Shown here: positions 10,885 to 21,119 of the stretch, one piece after another
How the letters are laid out: every line of letters begins with the position of its first letter
Position numbering within the stretch: the first letter of the stretch is position 1
Assembly (NCBI GenBank): GCA_963920525.1
Contig: OY986437.1
Span: 196,249,511 to 196,313,510 of the forward strand
Direction of reading: 5' to 3'
DNA: 64,000 nt
Origin: Dichetophora obliterata
Lineage: Eukaryota; Arthropoda; Insecta; Diptera; Sciomyzidae
Program-made: the position numbers and the translations under genes
Notes under the pieces: model-generated
The model's input: the letters and a program-made list of their open reading frames with translations, nothing else
What the model was told of the DNA's origin: nothing
The model's database searches: none

Positions 10885-11027
10885 TTTCGAACCATTCTAG
10901 CTAACTGACGGCTATCGCTAGAGCAGAAATATTTTGGGAATCATCATAACGTTAACCAACGTTTATTTTGATAAGGTGACTCGGACAACTTTTTTTTTCT
11001 TCATTTTAGAGTGAGGCGTCTTAAAAA
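10885..11027 (+). repeat. Dispersed repeat fragment related to the 3' part of the element at 43828-44565
   Basis: The blocks AGCTAACTGACGG, ATCGCTAGAGC, ATTTTGGG, CATAA and GAGTGAGGCGTCTTAA line up in order with 44440-44570 (AGCTCACTGGCGG, ATCGTGACAGC, ATTTTGG, CATAA, GAGGTCGAGGCACCTTAA). I judge it a diverged copy of the same element, same orientation. Its left end was not found. Confidence 0.5.
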
Positions 11028-11316
11028 ATATTCTGTTATAAGAATTTAAAAAAAAAATCCGAATCATTTTGCCCGTTCGAAAAAAATGGTAATAAAAATG
11101 TTATTATCTCATTATATCGTTTCACATTCTATTTCTTCGATAGCGGCACAACTCAAGAAACTTATTTTTTCAGGATACTTTTTTAAGTTTTCAACAGGCA
11201 CTGAAAATTGCACCTTATCTTCCAAACATCGCTAAACACGAAATATGCCTTTAAAAAATTACATTCTTACAAAAAGGCACCTCAAAAAGAATCCGAGGTT
11301 GACAAATTTTTATAAG

Positions 11317-11773
11317 ATGGGGAGTTGCATGACATATCGCCCTCGACTGGCGGGACAAGTCTCCGATTTGGTTCAAACTTTGAGGGACGATAGACTAACA
11401 TGAGAAATAAACGAACGCGAAATTGGAATTTTTTTGAGCCACAGCTTTAGATTTTACAGTACGTCCAAGAATTTTGTAACACTTTTTATGTTTGAAAATT
11501 ACACAAAACTGGCTCAACTTAAAAATTTAAGAAAAACATGTTTGTATTGCAAATTTTATATAGTTTTCAAATATTAAAAAAAAAATTTTATATATTTGAT
11601 TTTTACACTGAAAAAATTTTTTTTATAAAAGTTTAATTTCTGAAAAAGGCCCATCTTTCAAAGAATTTGAAAAAATATGTTAAAGCTGTGTGTCTTACGC
11701 AAATTTCAAGCTATAATTTTGGAAAATACCATTACTTATGTAGGAGTTATGGACGTTTTACTAATGTCGTAAA
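11317..11773 (+). repeat. Left terminal inverted repeat of the 4.3-kb transposon
   Basis: This is the complement of 15052-15618 apart from the 99-bp duplication and scattered changes. Shared landmarks, read inward, are CTCGACTGGCGGGACA, GTTCAAACTTTGAGGGACGA, CAGTACGTCCAAGAATTTTG, GTAGGAGTTATGGA. Confidence 0.85.
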
Positions 11774-11803
11774 TTTTATTAAGTTTGATTTCCTTTTTTT
11801 TTA

Positions 11804-14080
11804 CTAACTAAATTTTTTATTTTTTGAGTGGTGATATAAAAGAGTTAATGGCGTTTTATTTAAATTTAAAAATTTTATGTAGCAAGCTATTGGCCCAAAA
11901 TACACTGTAGTGTTCAGTCTGCGTGAAACCGGGTTTCTTAGGCACGAGAGGTGAGGCAGGTGACGTGAAGTGCGCGAAATTTCACTCACCGAAAAAGCTG
12001 TAGTGACAATGGACTGACACGCACACATAAGCGAAGTCATCATATTTTATTTAGGGGATGGCTACATCAATACAATCAAACACCGTTCATGTACACAAAA
12101 GAAAACTGGTTTCACGCAGACTGAGCAGTATAGTGTGTTTTTAAATAACTGACTGCTCACGCAGACTGAGCACTACAGTGTATTTTGAGCCATTGGATGT
12201 AGTTTTTAATTGGATGCTGCTTTCATCTAGTGGGACAACATGGTGAATTTCTAACGTGCCTTTTACAGTTTTGCAGCTTTCATGTCTTGCCTTTAGGTAT
12301 TCTTCTGCTCCAATATAATTTTCTTTAGAACCAAAACACAGATTATAATTAATTAAGTTTCTTTGAGCCCATTCGTAAAGTTGTTCAGCTGACAAAATTT
12401 CTTTGCGTGTGCCGTTCTGCAGACAATACCGCCTTGCCAATCGTTTTAATGTACCACCAACATCCTCACAGGCTCCTTTTCCATGAGCATAGTGAAAAGG
12501 CTCCACTCAGCTTTTACCCCAAAATCCTGATAGTGATGAGCAAAGTTTATAAAATTTTTTCTATTTTTATATTGTTGTGGTGCACCATCGGAGACATTTT
12601 TAATTTTGTTCACACAGCGTAATTTTTTTTTTAGAAATTTTAAAATTTTTTTTTGAAATATGAAAACGGCAACCATGTCATGTTCGAGACAGCTTGATAT
12701 TCCGACGAAGGACGTGTGGTCAATTTTTTTGGATTCTTTGTTTAAGAAATAGATAACGAATGCACAGTAAAAAATATGAGCATAAATTTTATACTATTTG
12801 GTATACATATAAATCTAAACCGAAATGTTTTAAAAGTTATACCATCAAATCTTATAAATTTTTCCATACCATTTTTCTCGTCAGACCAATCGAAACCACT
12901 ATATTTTTCAATTTCCTTATTTTGGTGATTTTTTTTCTTTCGAACCAGAATATATTTTGATTTACACATGAAATCCATATTAAATTATTAAATTATATTT
13001 GTTTTATTATTTTTATAATATTGAGTGTTTTAAAATATTTTTTATATATAAATTATTTGGAATAAAAAAAGTTTATGCCACACAAATGTTATAAAGAAGA
13101 TAAAATTTACCCTCAAAATTTTTTACTGTGTGGATGCACCGTTGCTTGGTTATTATTCCAATGAAAGCCTTGAACAGCTTCCTGTATATCGAAAGCATAG
13201 TTTTCCGCAAAATCAAGTACTCCAACAAATTGACCTTCTTAGCAATAAAATCATGTTTTATAAGTTTTTCTGAAAATGTTGAAATAAATTCATCTTTGCT
13301 TTCTGTTTTAAGTTTTTAACGAACATCTGCTTTTTTTAAAAAAAAGGTTACAAATGACAAACACACTTTAAAAAAATATCTGTCTGTCGCTATCCATGGA
13401 TTCTACAGACTCTTTGTCAAAGGTATCATATAGAAGGTATTTAAAATGCGTTGTACGTGGTCATGAGTTACAGCGACCTTCATACAAGCATCAGTAGGAG
13501 TTTTACAAAGAAGATGTTATAATATTTTGTAGTCACTTTTTACATTGATCAGCATTTCCCAAGACTTACCCATATTTTTTCAAGTTTGAACCTGTGCATA
13601 AAAAACGTTGTCATAACCTTTATAAAATGAAAAGGAATAACGAGCCCTCAGCAATAAGTTTTACATTTTGATGGAGAATGCAAACGCAAACAGTATGAGT
13701 GCCGCTATTTCCTGCTAAAATGCGCTCTTTTGGACGCAGTTCTGCAAATTTTGAAAATCAAATTTCAAAGTCAGGATGATCTTCTTTATATAACTGATGC
13801 AGTTCATTTAAATTACAATAGAGAAGCCTTTTCTGAATTTTTTTCTTTAGAGTTGTTACTCTTGACTATGACAAAATCCTTCATTCCCGGTAGTTGCCTG
13901 GCGTTTCTTTGATCCAAATAAAATTCCCTTACTAAGGTAACAATTTCGGGAGTGGGCTGCCGTCCAACTTCTTTATTTGGAATTGAAAAAATTCCCGTCT
14001 CAGTTCTGAGTTTAATTGCATGTGTTGCCATGTGTTTGGAACAATCAAAATTGCTAACAACTTCGAAGGCTCTCATGCAA
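11804..14080 (-). pseudogene. Transposase-like gene of the long-TIR element, broken
   Basis: On the minus strand, pieces appear in order: 14076-13813 (HMATHAIKLRTETGIF, VREFYLDQRNARQLPG, MKDFV), 13812-13640 in the same sense (CNLNELHQLYKE, FSKFAELRPKERILAG, SGTHTVCVCILHQNVKL), 13290-13130 (VLDFAENYAFDIQEAVQGF, HWNNNQATVHP), 12676-12500 (VSDGAPQQYKNRKNF) and 12490-12190 (HYAHGKGACEDVGGTLKRLA). I recall this set (FSKFAELRP, DFAENY, SDG..QYKN, HGKG.C) from large uncharacterised transposase-like proteins of insects and cnidarians; the acidic residues in DFAENY and SDG are candidate catalytic sites. Several stops and frameshifts separate the pieces, and a MITE (11903-12180) splits the C-terminus, which resumes as YFGPIACYIKFLN at 11900-11804. 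Confidence 0.65.
11903..12180 (+). mobile_element. 278-bp MITE inserted in the transposase gene, TA target duplication
   Basis: The ends read CACTGTAGTGTTCAGTCTGC at the left and its near-inverse GCAGACTGAGCACTACAGTG at the right. A second copy of the right-end motif (CACGCAGACTGAGCAGTATA) lies about 50 bp inside. TA flanks both sides (11901-11902, 12181-12182). Removing it joins two halves of the transposase C-terminus, which is good evidence of insertion. No protein is encoded. Confidence 0.8.
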
Positions 14081-15051
14081 GTTGGTAAACTTGTAAAGAT
14101 TCTAAACTTATCGTCCCTATATTGTTATAATTATACAACAAATCTATAAGCAAATTTAAAATTAAGCAAAAAACAAAAGACAACTACCGAGAAGTATATT
14201 CCGCTTTAAACTTATTCACATATGTGGACATGAGTTCATTGTAAGCTTCTACTTTTTGTATATCATCCGTTATAATTTTAGTTCCAGCGATGTCTTCAAA
14301 CATGTTTTTTGTATTTTGAATTGTGATTTGCAATTTTGTGGTCACATAATCTTTAAATTTGAATCTGTAATTTTTATGAAGTTGATGAGTTTAGTTAATT
14401 ATTATTAATAAATAATTGTTTTTATTACTTTTTTAAATTAATTGGTGTATCTCCTAAAATACTGAGGATAATATGTAAATTTTTAAATGTTTCACTTTTT
14501 TCTTTGAAGTTTGTATCACATTCGTCTTCATCGGATGAACTATTTGAATCAGAAGCACACTTTGTAAGCTTTATTCTACATTTCGTGCAAACTTAGGAGC
14601 TGACGGCAGTTTCCTTTTTTACACTCATGATAGCTCGCGTAAATTTTTTGCATTGCCATCTTAATAGTTGCAACTAATTTAATAAATTCAATTTAAAATA
14701 AAAATTCAAAATAACTTACTGCAAGAGCATATACCAAATGGATTAAAACAACGTTTTTTTGGTGGTGTAGCCATATCAATTTTTAAGAGATATTATTATC
14801 AGTACTTTTTATTTTTTAATTCAAATTCACTTTACTTGTATTTTCTTTTGATTTCATTTTCTAAGATATCTAAGTTCCAAAATAATAAAATACGACATTA
14901 CATAATGAAACTAATTTTTTAAGTAAATAAAAGTAACGCGATGCTGTTCTCTGCTCCCGTAACACCGAAAATAAAAATTTTTTATTCTTTCTTTCGGCCG
15001 GTCTGTACTTCAGTGTGGTTGAAAGTTCCAAGTAATTTTTTTAATATGTTG
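14081..15051. other. 5' part of the long-TIR transposon, no readable domain
   Basis: This is AT-rich sequence between the first recognisable transposase motif and the right arm. A stretch of negatively charged codons on the minus strand near 14515-14560 (SNSSSDEDEC) may be part of the same gene, but nothing can be assigned. Confidence 0.35.
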
Positions 15052-15618
15052 AAATTTACGACATGCACTAATAAAACATCCATAACTCCTACATAAGCAT
15101 TGGTATTTTCCAAAATGATAGCTTAAAATTTGCGTGAGACACACAGCTTTAACATATTTTTTCAAATTTTTTGAAAGATGGGCCTTTTTCAGAAATTAAA
15201 CTTTTATAAAAACATTTTTTTTTTTCAGTGTAAAAATCAAATATATAAAATTTATTTTTTAATACTTGTAAACTATATAAAATTTGCAATACATACATAT
15301 TTTTCTTAAAAAAATTAATTTTTTCAGTGTAAAAATCAAATATATAAAATTTATTTTTTAATACTTGAAAACTATATAAAATTTGCAATACATACATATT
15401 TTTCTTAAATTTTTAAGTCTAACCAGTTTCGTGTAATTTTCAAACATAAAAAGCGTTACAAAATTCTTGGACGTACTGTAAAATCTAAAGCTGTGGCTCA
15501 AAAAAATTCAAATTTCGCGTTCGTTCATTTCTCATGTTAGTCTATCGTCCCTCAAAGTTTGAACCAAATCGGAAACATGTCCCGCCAGTCGAGGCCGATC
15601 TGGCACGGAACTCCCCAT
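15052..15618 (-). repeat. Right terminal inverted repeat of the 4.3-kb transposon, with internal 99-bp duplication
   Basis: This is the inverted counterpart of 11317-11773. The block from CAGTGTAAAAATCAAATA to the next CAGTG is 99 bp and occurs twice (from 15226 and 15325), differing at only a few bases. The left arm has the unit once, so the duplication is later than the arms. Confidence 0.85.
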
Positions 15619-16375
15619 ATGTGTGTATGTATGTATGTCCGTCAAAATTTGCAAGCCATTTTTCGACAACTTGTTGGTATCCGATTAAGCTGAAATTTAG
15701 CATACATATGTAAGTCCGGTGACAATGCAATATTATGATAAAATTTTTGCCGCACCCTCTTTTACCGCCCACAAAAAAATGCTATATCTCTAAAACTACT
15801 GGGCCGATTCAGCTGACATTTTGGCAGTAAATTTCCTTCGAGTAGAGAATAATTAAGGAAAATTTTTTGCCACTCCCCCTTTTACCGCCCACAAATTAAT
15901 AAAAATGCTATATCTCCAAAACTACGTGGCTGATTCAGCCAAAATTTTGGCAGTTAATTTCTTGCAAGTAGAGGATGGTTCTGGAAAAAAATGGTGCCAT
16001 ATTCCATTTTGCCGCCCTCAAATAAATAAAAATTCTATATCTTCAAAACTACGAAGCTGATTATAGCTTGCTTCGTTCGCATATATGTATGTTTGTACAT
16101 ATGTATGTATGTATGTCCGTCAAAATTTGCAAACCATTTTTCGCAATTTTGCACACTTGTTGGTATCCGATTAAGCTGAATTTTAACCAACATATGTAAG
16201 TCCGGTGAAAGTGCAATATTATAATAAAAAATTTTGCCACACCCCCTTTTACCACCTATAAATCAATAAAAATGCTATATCTCCAAGACTACTGGCTCGA
16301 TTCAGCTAAAATTTTGGTAGTAAATTTTCTTGAAGTAAAAGATGGGGTTAGAAAAAAAATTCGGCCACACCCAAG
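15619..16375. repeat. Tandem array of about 475-bp units with an internal 110-130-bp subrepeat
   Basis: The block ATGTATGTATGTCCGTCAAA, then TTGTTGGTATCCGATTAAGC, then CATATGTAAGTCCGGTGA occurs at about 15627-15722 and again at about 16102-16207. Between them, a subunit (CCCCTTTTACCGCCCACAAA, ATGCTATATCTCC, AAAACTAC, GATTCAGC, ATTTTGGCAGT) is repeated three to four times with divergence. It abuts the right arm of the long-TIR transposon exactly, so it may have been the insertion target. Confidence 0.75.
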
Positions 16376-16744
16376 TTAAAATGCGAATTTAATAACTTTT
16401 GCAAACTGTATTACTCTAGATATCAATCGGTGTTCAGCTTGTGATAACGTACTGATAATATGTAGATAGTATAATTAATGTAAATGATGTAAATAATGTA
16501 AAAACTGTTTAAAAAAATAATGTTTATCACGCAAGTAGTGTAAATCGTTTAAATAATGTTAATACTGTAATAAGTTTAATGGTCTAAGAAATTAAAATGC
16601 TGTAGTATTTGCTTAGTTTAGAAAATAAAAGATGTTAATAATAAACCTTTAAGACTAAAAAGTAAAAAAAATTTTTAAAAATAAGCTTTTATTTAAAAAA
16701 GACGTGAACTAAAGAGAAAAAATTAATTTAAGTGACATTTGTCA
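16376..16744. other. AT-rich stretch with short imperfect TGTAAATAA repeats
   Basis: Between 16450 and 16580 the motif GTAAATAATG recurs in several variants. No gene was seen. Confidence 0.5.
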
Positions 16745-16780
16745 TATGTGACCCGGTCTACGAAAAGGGACCTTCGGTGT

Positions 16781-16945
16781 GAAAATATCATTTTTCACTT
16801 TTTTGGCGATTCGGATAGACTAATGTGTGCTCTTTCTAATGGCGCAAAGCAGAAGTTTCCAACTCGTAAAGAAGTTTGTCAGGAATTTTCCAAAAAAAGA
16901 GCAGAAATGAGTGAAAATGAAAAAAAATTGGACATTGAATTATAA
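16781..16945 (+). CDS. Small unassigned frame inside the 927-bp element
   Basis: The frame is open from the left inverted repeat to a stop at 16943-16945 and contains FHFFGDSDRLMCALSNGAKQ and then a charged tail (FSKKRAEMSENEKKL). It has no ATG in a good context near its start and no motif I recognise. It may be the remains of a transposase N-terminus or of an exon carried by the element. Confidence 0.25.
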   Translation, partial: ENIIFHFFGDSDRLMCALSNGAKQKFPTRKEVCQEFSKKRAEMSENEKKLDIEL

Positions 16946-17022
16946 CATAATAAACATCATTTCATACTTTTATTTGAAGGGAAACCAGCCATTTTACATA
17001 AAAATCGAAATATAAAATAAAT

Positions 17023-17390
17023 CTATAATTTTTTTTTACGCTTTATATTTTTTTTTTCCGATGCCAAATTTTTTTTTGGTAGTAGAGCCGCAGAATCTTC
17101 CTCGTCATTACCATCTGCCTTTCGTTTCTTCGATGCCAACTTTTTTTTTGGTAATGGAGCCGCAGAATCTTTCTTGTTATTACCTTTTGCTTTTTGTTTC
17201 TTCGATATCGAATTCTTGTTTTGCAAGGGAGCCGCAGAATTATCTTCTCCATCAACTTTGGATTTTTGTTTCTTTGGCTTTTCTTCCGGTTTTGGGGCTA
17301 AAATATCTACTTTTCTTTTATAAAATATTTATATTGTCTAAGAACGAAACTAACCTCTTCATCTACACTCATTTTTAATTTATTTCGGAA
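17023..17390 (-). CDS. Lysine-rich repeat protein, unassigned, minus strand
   Basis: The minus-strand frame 17226-17023 (67 codons) has two to three degenerate repeats of the form KKxLASKKRKADGNDEEDSA, i.e. basic and acidic blocks typical of disordered nuclear proteins. The same frame stays open upstream to about 17297. Further upstream an ATG at about 17371 (MSVDEE) could be a first exon, with a GTTAGT donor-like site and a TTTTAG acceptor-like site, but joining them directly does not keep the frame. No domain is recognisable. It lies wholly inside the 927-bp inverted-repeat element. Confidence 0.3.
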
Positions 17391-17779
17391 TCAAAAGACG
17401 CATAAAAATGATTCAGTAAACGTAATCACCTCTTCACTGTTGGTCGTTAACTAAAAAAGAACTCGGTAAAACCACGAAATTACGCCATCTAATACGATAT
17501 TTTTCGAGACAGAAACAACACTGAATATCTTTAAACACGGTAGGATGAGTAGGGATACAGAGAGAAGGGAACAACTGAAGCGAAACTGATCTCATGACTT
17601 GTTTATCTTTAACAGCTGTTTTCTCAAAAACTTGTTTTTACACCGAAGGTCCCTTTTCGTAGACCGGGTCACATATATGTATATTTAGTAGATATATTCT
17701 AGGTGCAGAAGAGCCCCTCTCTTGGTTACTCATCATCATAATATAAGCGTACGTAAATTGGTAAGTTCTAAGGACTTAT

Positions 17780-18112
17780 ATAAATTTAGAATTTTTCAAA
17801 TACATTTATATTCAAAAGCTTGAGGCACCGATGTCCGCGATCCGTTGTACAGGTTTACTACACTCAAAGAAATATTTGTTCATATTGATAAATTCCTAGG
17901 TTTAGTTGATAAATATTTTGTCAATATACAGTCAACAAAGGCATTTGTCAATTGGATTTAAGGTTATAAGTTGAAATCATATTGACAAAATTTTATTTTG
18001 TTGATTTCATAAATTTATGAAATTTAAACTGCGATCCATTATACAGGTTTACTACACAATATCACTGCTTTAAGCTTTTAAATATAAATTTATTTGAAAA
18101 ATTCTAAATTAT
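17780..18112. mobile_element. MITE-like inverted repeat of about 330 bp
   Basis: The left end (AATTTAGAATTTTTCAAATA near 17783-17802, then AAAAGCTTGAGGCA) is the inverse of the right end (TGCTTTAAGCTTTT and TATTTGAAAAATTCTAAATT, 18066-18110), about 45-50 bp with a few mismatches. Inside, a 27-bp direct repeat (GCGATCC, TACAGGTTTACTACAC) at 17837-17863 and 18031-18057 encloses 167 bp. Confidence 0.6.
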
Positions 18113-18120
18113 AAAAATAT

Positions 18121-18732
18121 TTTACATGAATTAAGATTGTGAGCTTTAGATCAAGTGAGTTTTCAAGAAGGCAACAACAACAACAACAACTCTGTATAGA
18201 GTCAATCACTTAGCTGACTAGACAGTCTGTTTCGGAAATCGCTACATATTCCTCTTCAGTAGTCTTTGAGTGATTAAGCTGTGATCAACTCACTGTTTAA
18301 ACTAGCATATGAATGTGCAGATCCTCTAATTCATTCTTATGAATTGTATGGCTGCTAATCATATGACACTTCAAAGCAGTAAGCCATTTTAGATCACCGC
18401 CATCAACTCTATCAAGGGTTGCCATCTGTTCTAGTTGCTTCTTCATTTATTTCAATATTCATTGGTGTTCGATTGTTTGTCGAAATGCACCATAGAAATG
18501 AAACGAGTTTTTGCTTCGCCAGAAGCTTGTGTTCTAACTGAAAGGTGGCTATTTTCTTAGTGAGTTGATCACAGCTTAATCACTCAAAGACTACTGAAGA
18601 GGAATATGTAGCAATTTCCGAAACAGACTGTCTAGTCAGCTAAGTGATTGACTCTATACAGAGTTGTTGTTGTTGTTGTTGCCTTCTTGAAAACTCACTT
18701 GATCTAAAGCTCACAATCTTAATTCATGTAAA
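18121..18732. mobile_element. Foldback MITE with nearly identical 174-bp arms
   Basis: The left arm (18121-18294) and right arm (18559-18732) are inverse copies; by eye they differ at a single base (GAAATCGC against GAAATTGC in the inverse). Each starts TTTACATGAATTAAGATTGT and carries a (CAA)n tract of five units. The 264-bp spacer has no gene. The TTATAAAAATATT 13-mer lies on both sides (18110 and 18766) but not flush with the ends. Confidence 0.85.
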
Positions 18733-19301
18733 TTATTCAATAGATCATAAAAACTAATTAACTTATAAAAATATTAGTAGAATATAGTAGGAGTAAAATA
18801 GATGACTAAATATACAGTCAGTTTGACTTCAAGGGGAACTCGAATCGTTAGCCAAAACTTAAAACACGTTTTCTGAAAAATCATGGCTTTCGAACTGGTC
18901 TCACGATATCTCAAGAATTACTAAATCAATTCACTTGGTTTTTTTATTATTTAAAAGAAGATAAAATTTTTTGGATCCTTAACCCAAATTAAGATAGTAT
19001 TCAGGAATGTTACGAAAGCCGTGACGGAATTGGTTTTTTATCGGGATAGCAAAACGATTCCGATATTAAATGGTGTTGTGAAATCCGATCGGTTTTGACA
19101 CGTTTCGAACATAAACAAATCCGGTGTTCGAATCAGCTGTTCAGCTTAATTTTTTTTAAGTATTGTGTTTTATTGCACAAATTTACACGCAAAATTTAAA
19201 ATTTAATATAAATTTGTGTTATATTTTTGTGTTTTCACATAAAATAAAAATAATTTATTAAATTTTAACGTTACATAATTTTAACGAGTGAAAGCAACAC
19301 C
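18733..19301. other. No recognisable gene; short shared repeat at 18770-18825
   Basis: TTAGTAGAATATAGTAG, then AGTAAAATAG and TATACAGTCAGT at 18772-18822 recur at 23237-23288, marking a small dispersed repeat. The remainder is unassigned. Confidence 0.45.
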
Positions 19302-19777
19302 TTAAGGGCCAGTTTTTAATACGAGTTTAAAATCTAGTCAAATTAAACCGAACTTAACCCACCAAAATTGGACGTTTAAACTCGGTTTAGGCAAAGAATA
19401 AACACATTTAGGGTATTCTTAAGGTGTGCTATCATGTCATATTGTCCTAAAATTTTAAAACTAAAATTGATAAGATAAATAATTGCAACTAAGAAACAGC
19501 TGTTTTATTACGACACTTCAGTAAACATGGCTTTCAGAGTTTTAATATATTAGTCCTTTTTTATATGGAAGGTAACAATAAAATGTTTAAACTAGTGTAC
19601 AATCTTAGGACAATATGACACTATGACATGATGGCACACCTTGTGAATAACCTAATTATATGATAATTTAAGTCAATTTAACTTCAACGAATGCTACAAT
19701 ATCCAGTTAAACCAAGTTTAAACGTCTAATTTTGGTGAGTTAGGCTAGGTTTACTGGCTAGGAAAAACTTGCCCTAA
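19302..19777. mobile_element. MITE-like inverted repeat of 476 bp
   Basis: The left arm (TTAAGGGCCAGTTTTT to CGGTTTA, 19302-19389) and right arm (TAAACCAAGTTTAAACG to GCCCTAA, 19717-19777) are inverse copies with a roughly 20-bp gap. A second inner pair (GGTGTGCTATCATGTCATA at 19423, TATGACATGATGGCACACC near 19622) also matches. No protein is encoded. It lies directly 3' of the hAT fragment on the minus strand. Confidence 0.7.
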
Positions 19778-19793
19778 GTGTGAGGGCAATTCA

Positions 19794-21089
19794 ATATTTA
19801 CTATTTCATCGTCAGTGTCATCGCTGTCCATGGAAACTGCGCTTTCGGCAATGACTAAAGTATCTCTAGGTTTGTCAGAATTTGTGTCCAAATCCTCTAA
19901 ATCCGAAATTTTTTACCCTGGAGAAGGCTCTCCTCGCAGAGTAGCATGGATTGTCGCGCGTGAGCATTGTGCTTGTTGAGGAATTACTGTAATTTTTAAA
20001 CCGCATACCTACAGCGCCAGCCGTGCACTGACCTCAGCAAAAGCTTGCCAAGACGCGGAGAGCAACCGTTACCAAAGATACTCAACATAATGCGTGCAAA
20101 AATATTAATAAAAAAGATGAATTTTATCCATTTAAAAATTGCGTGAGCAAAATGATCATAGCGTGCCTTCTCGAGGGTTAAGCTATCACGTTTTATAACA
20201 AATTCATGAAATGCTTTTATGAAATTGCTGGCCTTATCTATCTGTCACTGTGGCAACAATTTTCTTAGAGTCCAAATTTAACTCATTGTTTACTTCATCT
20301 AGCAGTTCAGCTATACGATCATAACTGCGCGTTCCAAAGAATCTGCGGCAAGGTAATGTTTTAGATTGTCTAAATAAGTTACTGTCAATCAAGTGGGCAG
20401 TTACTCCGAGAAAACTTTTTTTCAGCTTGACCAAATATCGGTCGCAATGCAAATGTATTCAACTTCTTGAAACATTGCTTTAATCTCTTGAATTTGTTCA
20501 TTGTGAAAATCAGTAATTTTACGATGTAGTGTTTTTCGGCTCATTATTTCGATATCATATTTCGAGATGCGAAATTATTTAACATCCGGTGGAAAAATAG
20601 GTTTTCCACTGCACTCAAAGGTATTATTGAGTGAATAAAGTACTTCACTAGATTCATGTCGAACCCATTTTGCAATATTCCGTGAAATGCTCGGATTGAT
20701 GAACCTTTTCCAACTTGCTTTTAATTTTTCTTATGTTAAACATATTGCCGGTACTCTTCTACAGATTTAATGCCATGCCTTCTTTTTAAAAGGCTTAAAT
20801 AGTTAGACGTTGATGTCGGTGAAGCTTTAATTTGCAAAATTTTTGGCAAGCACTTTATGGACGTGGTCAATGCGTTCTTATTCTTACCGGAAACGTATTT
20901 AAAATATTTCCCATTAAGTAGCGTAAGCGTGGCATTCAGCATTTCGGTATCAAATGTATCGTTGGAAATTGTATTTATGAGATTTAGAAGCTCCTCGTTT
21001 GGCACCGAAATTTTTTTACAGTTTTTCTGTTCAAGAAAAATTTTAAACTGCATACTAATTCGGGTTTCTAATTCATAACACTTGTCCAA
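19794..21089 (-). pseudogene. hAT transposase fragment, broken
   Basis: Reading leftwards: 21089-20736 (STSNYLSLLKRRHGI, the region just after a BED zinc finger), then degraded sequence (NLVKYFIHSIIPLSAVEN, CFKKLNTFALRP) to 20452. Next is 20452-20234 (KKSFLGVTAHLIDSN, ACRRFFGTRSYDRIAEL, LNLDSKKIVATVTD) and NFIKAFHEFV near 20215. The GVT.H.ID, SYDRI and IVATVTD stretch is characteristic of hAT transposases related to ZBED4. An acidic stretch (MDSDDTDDEI) near 19840 may follow. In-frame stops and frameshifts are frequent. The C-terminal dimerisation region is missing; the sequence ends near the MITE at 19302-19777. Confidence 0.75.
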
Positions 21090-21119
21090 TGAAGCTTTTC
21101 AGAACAACTTCACTATATA

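Larger units (their letters stand above)
11317..15618 (-). mobile_element. DNA transposon with very long terminal inverted repeats, superfamily not assigned
   Basis: A left arm at 11317-11773 (about 457 bp) and a right arm at 15052-15618 (about 567 bp) are inverted copies of each other over nearly their whole length, starting ATGGGGAGTT on the outside. The right arm is longer because a 99-bp unit is duplicated inside it (15226-15324, 15325-15423). Between the arms, on the minus strand, lie pieces of one transposase-like gene. The inverted arms around that gene fit one class II element 4.3 kb long. Target duplications are unclear (AT on both sides at most). Confidence 0.75.
16747..17673. mobile_element. 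927-bp element with perfect 34-bp terminal inverted repeats
   Basis: The ends start TGTGACCCGGTCTACGAAAA and continue GGGACCTTCGGTGT; all 34 bases (16747-16780 against 17640-17673) are exact inverse copies. TA lies just outside both ends, though the flanking AT-richness makes the exact target duplication uncertain (TA or ATAT). Two small frames lie inside. I do not recognise the family. Confidence 0.8.
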
